This document shows positions 59,964-64,000 of a DNA stretch of 64,000 bases, in pieces (positions within the stretch are counted from its first letter, which is position 1; every line of letters starts with the position of its first letter). This DNA comes from Marinicauda algicola (GTDB lineage Bacteria > Pseudomonadota > Alphaproteobacteria > Caulobacterales > Maricaulaceae), in NCBI RefSeq assembly GCF_017161425.1, contig NZ_CP071057.1:930001-994000 (forward strand), given 5' to 3'. The notes under the pieces are model-generated. The model was not told the origin of the DNA and did no database searches. It was given only the letters and a program-made list of their open reading frames with translations. Position numbers and translations under genes: made by a program.

Positions 59964-61217
59964 CTAGACGTCGAGGCCGAGGGCCTCGATGCGCCGCGCG
60001 AGCGTGTTCCGGTTCCAGCCGATCAGCGCGGCGGCGTCGCGCCTGACCCCGCCGCAATGCGCGAGCGCGGCGCGGATGAGCGCGGCATCGACCGTGTCCT
60101 GGACGCGACGGCCCGCCTCGCCCTCGCCTTGCGTGAACCATCGCGACGCCGCCTGCTCCACCGCGCCGGATAGCCCGTCCGCGGCGGGAGGCGCGTTCCA
60201 GGCGAGCACGGCCTGGATGTCCTGGGCTCGCACGGTTCCACCCAGCCCTTCGGAGACGAGCCGGGCGGCCGCGCGCTCGAGTTCGAGCACCTCGCCCGGC
60301 CATGGCCACCGGTCGATGAACGCGCAGGCCTCGCGCGACAGGGCCGAATTCGCGCCGAGCCGCTGCAGCGCCGCCTCGAACAGCAGGCGGGCATCTCCCT
60401 CCCGGATGCGCAGCGGCGGCAGCTCGACGAGGGCCGCCGCGATCCGGTCGTACAGCGCCCGCTCGAGCACGCCGGACACGTCCGGCGTGCCGGTCGCGTA
60501 GACGGCCGCGTCCGGCCGGGCTTCCAGGTATTCGAGGACGCTCTCCTGCGCGCGCGCGCTCCAGCGATCGGCCCGGCGCAGCAGCACCCCGTCCGCCGCG
60601 CCCTCGAACACGGCGAGACCGTCGCGGTCGAGCCGCTGCGGGCCGGCCTCGGCGAGCGCCTTGCCGCCGCGGGCCTCGTGCAGGGCGCGCGCCGCCGTGG
60701 CACGGCCGCTGCCTTCCGGGCCGGTGAACAGCACCGGAAGACGGTTGCCCGACAGCCGCCCGATGGCCTGGAAGACCGCCTGCATCGCGCCCGACCGGCC
60801 GACCAGCCCGCCGAAACTCCCGCGCGCCGGAGCCCGTCCGGGGGCCTGTTCCGCCGCTCCCGACAGGGCGCTGCGCGCGGCGGCGACGAGATCGTCGAGA
60901 TCGAACGGCTTGGGCAGATAGCGCCGGGCCCCGCGCCGGGCGGCGTTGATGGCGGTCGCCGCAGTGGTCTGCGCGCTGACCACGATGACGGGGAAATCGG
61001 GCCTGGCCCGCGTGATCTCGTCGATCCGGTCGAGGAAATTCTCCTGGCCGAGCACGACGTCGGCGACGAGCAGGTCGGCCTCGCCCCTGACGACGCGGTC
61101 GATCGCGGTCTGCGCCGAGGCGGTCGCGCGCACCTCGTAGCCGGCACGCGAGAGCGCCTTGGTCATGACCAGGCGAAGCGATTCGTCGTCCTCGAGCACC
61201 AGGATGCGCGCGCTCAT
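59964..61217 (-). CDS. ntrC: NtrC-family regulator with degenerate AAA+ domain
   Basis: A 417-residue response regulator, short for NtrC (about 470). The receiver (1-120) is intact: LVLEDDESLRLV, Asp53 in ADVVLGQ and PKPFDLDDL. The AAA+ region is eroded: the P-loop reads GPEGSGRATAARALHE with Arg for the Walker lysine, the Walker B position reads VLLRRADRW without Asp-Glu, and GAFTGA is absent. The C-terminal Fis-like helix-turn-helix (AHCGGVRRDAAALIGWNRN) is intact. It can probably be phosphorylated by NtrB and bind DNA, but not hydrolyse ATP or act on sigma-54. Rhodobacter NtrC also lacks GAFTGA and works with the housekeeping sigma. ATG overlaps the ntrB stop. Confidence 0.88.
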   Translation of the reverse strand: MSARILVLEDDESLRLVMTKALSRAGYEVRATASAQTAIDRVVRGEADLLVADVVLGQENFLDRIDEITRARPDFPVIVVSAQTTAATAINAARRGARRYLPKPFDLDDLVAAARSALSGAAEQAPGRAPARGSFGGLVGRSGAMQAVFQAIGRLSGNRLPVLFTGPEGSGRATAARALHEARGGKALAEAGPQRLDRDGLAVFEGAADGVLLRRADRWSARAQESVLEYLEARPDAAVYATGTPDVSGVLERALYDRIAAALVELPPLRIREGDARLLFEAALQRLGANSALSREACAFIDRWPWPGEVLELERAAARLVSEGLGGTVRAQDIQAVLAWNAPPAADGLSGAVEQAASRWFTQGEGEAGRRVQDTVDAALIRAALAHCGGVRRDAAALIGWNRNTLARRIEALGLDV

Positions 61218-62254
61218 GAAGCCTCCCTGAGGAAGAGCCGGAAGGCGGTGCGCCCCGGCCGGCTGTCGAACTCGACCCCGCCGCCATGAAGGTCGGCGAC
61301 ACGGCTGACGAAGGCGAGGCCGAGCCCCTCCCCGGCCGGCTTGCCGGTGACAAAGGGGTTGAAGACGCTGCCGGCCAGCGCCTCGGGCACGCCCGGCCCG
61401 GTATCGCGCACCTCGATCTCGAGGCGGGCGTCCGGGGCGATCCCGCCCGGCAGCGGGCGGCGATAGCGGGTGGTCAGCACGACATCGCCCTGCCCGGCCC
61501 GCGCCACCGCCTCGGCGGCATTGGTCAGGAGGTTGAGCACGGCCTGGAGCAGGAGGTCGCGATCGCCGAGCCCTTCGGGCAGCGAGGGGTCGAAATGCTC
61601 GGAGAACCGCACACCCGGCGCGGCGGCGGCCTGGGAGGAAGCCATCGCCTCGCGCGCCAGGGCGTGCAGGTTCACCGGCTGCAACGGACCGGGCACGATG
61701 TCGCCGATCCGGCTCCAGTGCTCGGCGATGCGCCGGGCCCGGTCGAGCTCGGTGACGATGATGCGGGCAAGTTCCGCCGTCTCGCCCTCGCCGGTCTGGG
61801 CGATGAGCTGGGCCGCGCCGCGCGCGCCGGCAATCGGGTTCTTCAGCTCGTGGCTCAGCATGCGCCCGAAGCCGACCGCGGCATTGGCCGCGCCCTCCCC
61901 GTGCGGGTTCAGCACGCCGGGCGGCGCGCGGCGGATGGCGATGCACGTCCCGCCGGCCTCGGGCACCACGTCGAGCGAGCCGCGCTCGCTGTCCTCGCCG
62001 AAGCGCACGCAGACGTCGTGGGCCAGGATCTCGCGTCCGGACGCCCTTGCCCGGCCGGCCATCTCCGCGGCCACCTGCCCCCACGGACCGCAGCCGGCGA
62101 GCGCCTCCCCGGCGAGCTTGCGCCGCGAGCGGCCGAGAAGGGGCTCGGCGGCCGCGTTGGCGTAGAGGATCGTCCCGGCCTCGTCGACCAGGAGCAGTGC
62201 GACCGGCGCCGCCTCGGCAGCGCGCGCCGCCTCGCCCTCGGCCGGAGGGTTCAC
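61214..62254 (-). CDS. ntrB: NtrB (NRII) nitrogen sensor histidine kinase
   Basis: A 346-residue cytosolic kinase with no membrane segment, as in NtrB. A PAS domain ([20 protein letters not shown]) is followed by the dimer/phospho-acceptor helix with His135 in [20 protein letters not shown], then the ATPase with [30 protein letters not shown] and [18 protein letters not shown]. It phosphorylates NtrC in response to PII and glutamine status. Start GTG 62254 overlaps the dusB stop (GTGA). Order dusB-ntrB-ntrC matches other alphaproteobacteria (dusB = nifR3). Confidence 0.92.
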   Translation of the reverse strand: MNPPAEGEAARAAEAAPVALLLVDEAGTILYANAAAEPLLGRSRRKLAGEALAGCGPWGQVAAEMAGRARASGREILAHDVCVRFGEDSERGSLDVVPEAGGTCIAIRRAPPGVLNPHGEGAANAAVGFGRMLSHELKNPIAGARGAAQLIAQTGEGETAELARIIVTELDRARRIAEHWSRIGDIVPGPLQPVNLHALAREAMASSQAAAAPGVRFSEHFDPSLPEGLGDRDLLLQAVLNLLTNAAEAVARAGQGDVVLTTRYRRPLPGGIAPDARLEIEVRDTGPGVPEALAGSVFNPFVTGKPAGEGLGLAFVSRVADLHGGGVEFDSRPGRTAFRLFLREAS

Positions 62255-63270
62255 GCCGCCCGCCTCCCCTCGCGGTGCGCGGCGAAGCGCTTCAGCCCGG
62301 CGAGCACCCGGCCGGCCGAGCGCTCGCGGCACAGGGTGCCGCGCCAGGCCTTCGCCTCCTCAGGATCTCCTTCGACCCAGTCGACGAAGCTCGCCAGGTG
62401 CTTCCTCATGCACCGCACGCCGAGCTCCTCGCCGTAGAGCGCGACGGAGTCCTCCAGCGCCTCGGCGAGGCTTTCGGCCGCCGTGGCGATGTCCGGCTCC
62501 GCGATCTCGCCGCCATGTGCCAGCGCGCCTCCGATCGCACCGGGAAGCCAGGGCCGGCCCTGGCTCGCCCGACCGACCATCACGGCATCGGCGCCGGAAA
62601 GCGCCAGGGCGTCACGCGCGCTCGCGGCGTCGAGAATATCACCGTTGACGACGAGGGGGATTGAGACCGCCTCGCGCACGGCCCGGACCGCGGCCCAGTC
62701 GGCCTTGCCGGAATAGAATTGCTGGCGCGTGCGGCCGTGGACGGTGACCATGCGAATCCCCGCATCTTCGGCGCGGCGGGCGAGCTCGGGCGCGTTCAGG
62801 CACTGGTGATCCCAGCCGAGGCGCATCTTCAGCGTCACGGGCAGGTCGACCGCGTTCACCGTCGCCTCGATCAGCGTGAGGGCATGATCGAGATCGCGCA
62901 TCAGGGCGGAACCCGACAGCCCGCGCGTGACCTGCTTTGCGGGACAACCCATGTTGATGTCGATGATGTCGGCCCCGGAATCGGCGGCGATGCGCGCGCC
63001 GACATCCATCCATTTCGCCTCGCGTCCGGCGAGCTGGATCATGCGCGGACCGCAGGAGCGGTCGCCCTTCATGCGGCGGACAACGTCGGGCCGGCCCTGG
63101 GCGAGCGTCTCGCAGGCGACCATTTCCGAGACCACCAGACCGGCGCCGAATTTCCAGGCCTGCTTGCGGATCGGATAGTCGGTGACGCCCGACATCGGCG
63201 CGAGCAGGCTCGCGGCGCGCACGGGGATAGTGCCGATCGTGAAGGCGGGGATTTGCGCGCTCTGGCTCAT
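62251..63270 (-). CDS. dusB: tRNA-dihydrouridine synthase B (NifR3)
   Basis: A 339-residue FMN-dependent enzyme that reduces uridines in the tRNA D loop. The sequence has [15 protein letters not shown] at the N-terminus, the catalytic Cys in [49 protein letters not shown] and [16 protein letters not shown] with [13 protein letters not shown]. The dusB gene in alphaproteobacteria leads the ntrBC operon, as here, with a GTGA overlap. The start ATG 63270 is 123 bases from ispD, which reads the other way. Confidence 0.95.
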   Translation of the reverse strand: MSQSAQIPAFTIGTIPVRAASLLAPMSGVTDYPIRKQAWKFGAGLVVSEMVACETLAQGRPDVVRRMKGDRSCGPRMIQLAGREAKWMDVGARIAADSGADIIDINMGCPAKQVTRGLSGSALMRDLDHALTLIEATVNAVDLPVTLKMRLGWDHQCLNAPELARRAEDAGIRMVTVHGRTRQQFYSGKADWAAVRAVREAVSIPLVVNGDILDAASARDALALSGADAVMVGRASQGRPWLPGAIGGALAHGGEIAEPDIATAAESLAEALEDSVALYGEELGVRCMRKHLASFVDWVEGDPEEAKAWRGTLCRERSAGRVLAGLKRFAAHREGRRAA

Positions 63271-63393
63271 GGCCTTGAGATAGCGTGTCTGGACGCGATC
63301 ATCCAGAGACCGTAACGCTGCTCGGGGAGGCTATCGGGCCACGCTCCGGCCATTCCCGGCGGTTCTCGCGCCACGCTCACGCGGAGTTCGACC

Positions 63394-64000
63394 ATGATCC
63401 CACACTACAGCGCCCTGATCGTGGCCGCCGGACGCGGGGAGCGGGCGGGCGGCGGGCTGGCGAAGCAGTACCGCCCCCTGGCCGGCCGGCCCATGCTCGC
63501 CTGGAGCCTCGAGACCTTCGCGACCGATTCGAGATGCCGCGAGGTCGTGATCGCGATTCATCCGGACAATCGCCCCCTCGCGGAGGAGATTGTCCGGACA
63601 ACCGCCCTGCCCGTGACCCTCGTCGAGGGCGGCGCGACGCGCACCGCCTCGGTGCGCGCCGGGCTCGACGCGGTGACGGGCGATCGCGTCCTGATCCACG
63701 ACGCGGCGCGGCCGGGACTGTCCCGCGCGCTGGTCGACCGGCTGCTGGCGGCGCTGGAGACCGCACCCGGTGCGGTGCCGGTCCTGTCGGTCGCCGATGC
63801 GCTGGTCCGCGAGGCCGCAGACGGCCTCGCCCCGGTCGACCGCGAGGGTCTCTTCCGCATCCAGACGCCGCAGGCCTTCCGCACCGCGGCGCTGCGCGAG
63901 GCGTTCGCCGCAGCCGGGGACCGGAGCTTTCCCGACGAGACGGCGCTGGCGCGCGCGCAGGGGCTCGCCGTGGTCACGGTCCACGGCGAGGAGCGCAATT
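63394..64000 (+). CDS. ispD: 2-C-methyl-D-erythritol 4-phosphate cytidylyltransferase, N-terminal part (possibly IspDF)
   Basis: The first 202 residues of a gene that continues past the window. It transfers CMP to methylerythritol phosphate in the non-mevalonate isoprenoid route. Seen are the nucleotide-binding ALIVAAGRGERAGGGLAKQY, the substrate region VTLVEGGATRTASVRAGL and VLIHDAARPGLS, and FRIQTPQAFRTAALREAF. In many alphaproteobacteria it is fused to IspF; the fusion cannot be seen here. The ATG has GGAG nine bases upstream. Divergent from dusB. Confidence 0.93.
   Translation, partial: MIPHYSALIVAAGRGERAGGGLAKQYRPLAGRPMLAWSLETFATDSRCREVVIAIHPDNRPLAEEIVRTTALPVTLVEGGATRTASVRAGLDAVTGDRVLIHDAARPGLSRALVDRLLAALETAPGAVPVLSVADALVREAADGLAPVDREGLFRIQTPQAFRTAALREAFAAAGDRSFPDETALARAQGLAVVTVHGEERN

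Overview
This window is 64 kb of GC-rich bacterial chromosome, almost fully coding, with four single tRNA genes and no insertion sequence, prophage or CRISPR array that I can see. Gene content points to an alphaproteobacterium: the order dusB-ntrB-ntrC-ntrY-ntrX-trkA-trkH-dat-hfq-hflX-mazG, an NDUFS4-type complex I subunit, SdhE, and a ChrR/photolyase/cyclopropane-synthase gene set. The TonB receptor, outer-envelope peptidase and many small lipoproteins would suit Caulobacterales/Maricaulales-like organisms, but that narrower placement is inference.

Layout. 1-8863: housekeeping (glpX end, recJ, ppa, complex I subunit, metC, cysK), tRNA-Glu, tRNA-Pro and tRNA-Arg, a BLUF protein and an orphan amino-acid binding protein. 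8948-18442: two convergent operons behind near-identical ECF-type promoters (TGATCC-N16-CGTA). The rightward operon carries a ChrR-like cupin protein, two SDRs, a DUF6134 protein and an iron-sulfur photolyase. The leftward one carries a classical photolyase, an FAD amine-oxidase-like protein, a DUF1365 protein and cyclopropane fatty acid synthase. Together they look like a singlet-oxygen / photo-oxidative stress regulon. 18498-20871: kdsA-hldE for the LPS inner core. 20928-26260: a Pnkp-like phosphatase, a DUF3089 protein, a DUF502 membrane protein and recG. 26502-29898: a secreted von Willebrand A protein with near-identical 264-bp tandem repeats, then a secreted phospholipase-A2-like protein. 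30032-36482: sdhE, then an M14 peptidase, TonB receptor and serine hydrolase that look like a peptide-uptake set. 36069-44523: two STAS-like paralogues, a thiamine-diphosphate enzyme, a FAH-family hydrolase, an Lrp regulator, cupin, SGNH hydrolase, two lipoproteins and a PIN protein. 44621-50904: tRNA-Ser, then rlpA, dac, tmk, holB, tatD, an MBL hydrolase and mazG. 50907-63270: leftward hflX-hfq-dat-trkH-trkA-ntrX-ntrY-ntrC-ntrB-dusB. 63394-end: start of ispD.

A recurring theme is family members that have lost a key residue while the rest of the fold is kept: a BLUF domain without its flavin-facing glutamine, a ChrR-like protein without N-terminal zinc ligands, an SDR without the catalytic tyrosine, a Pnkp-like protein without a P-loop, a DUF3089 protein without its nucleophile serine, and an NtrC whose AAA+ module lacks Walker lysine, Walker B and GAFTGA. 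Motif losses were read by eye from the translated sequence; family names and numbering of reference proteins are from memory.
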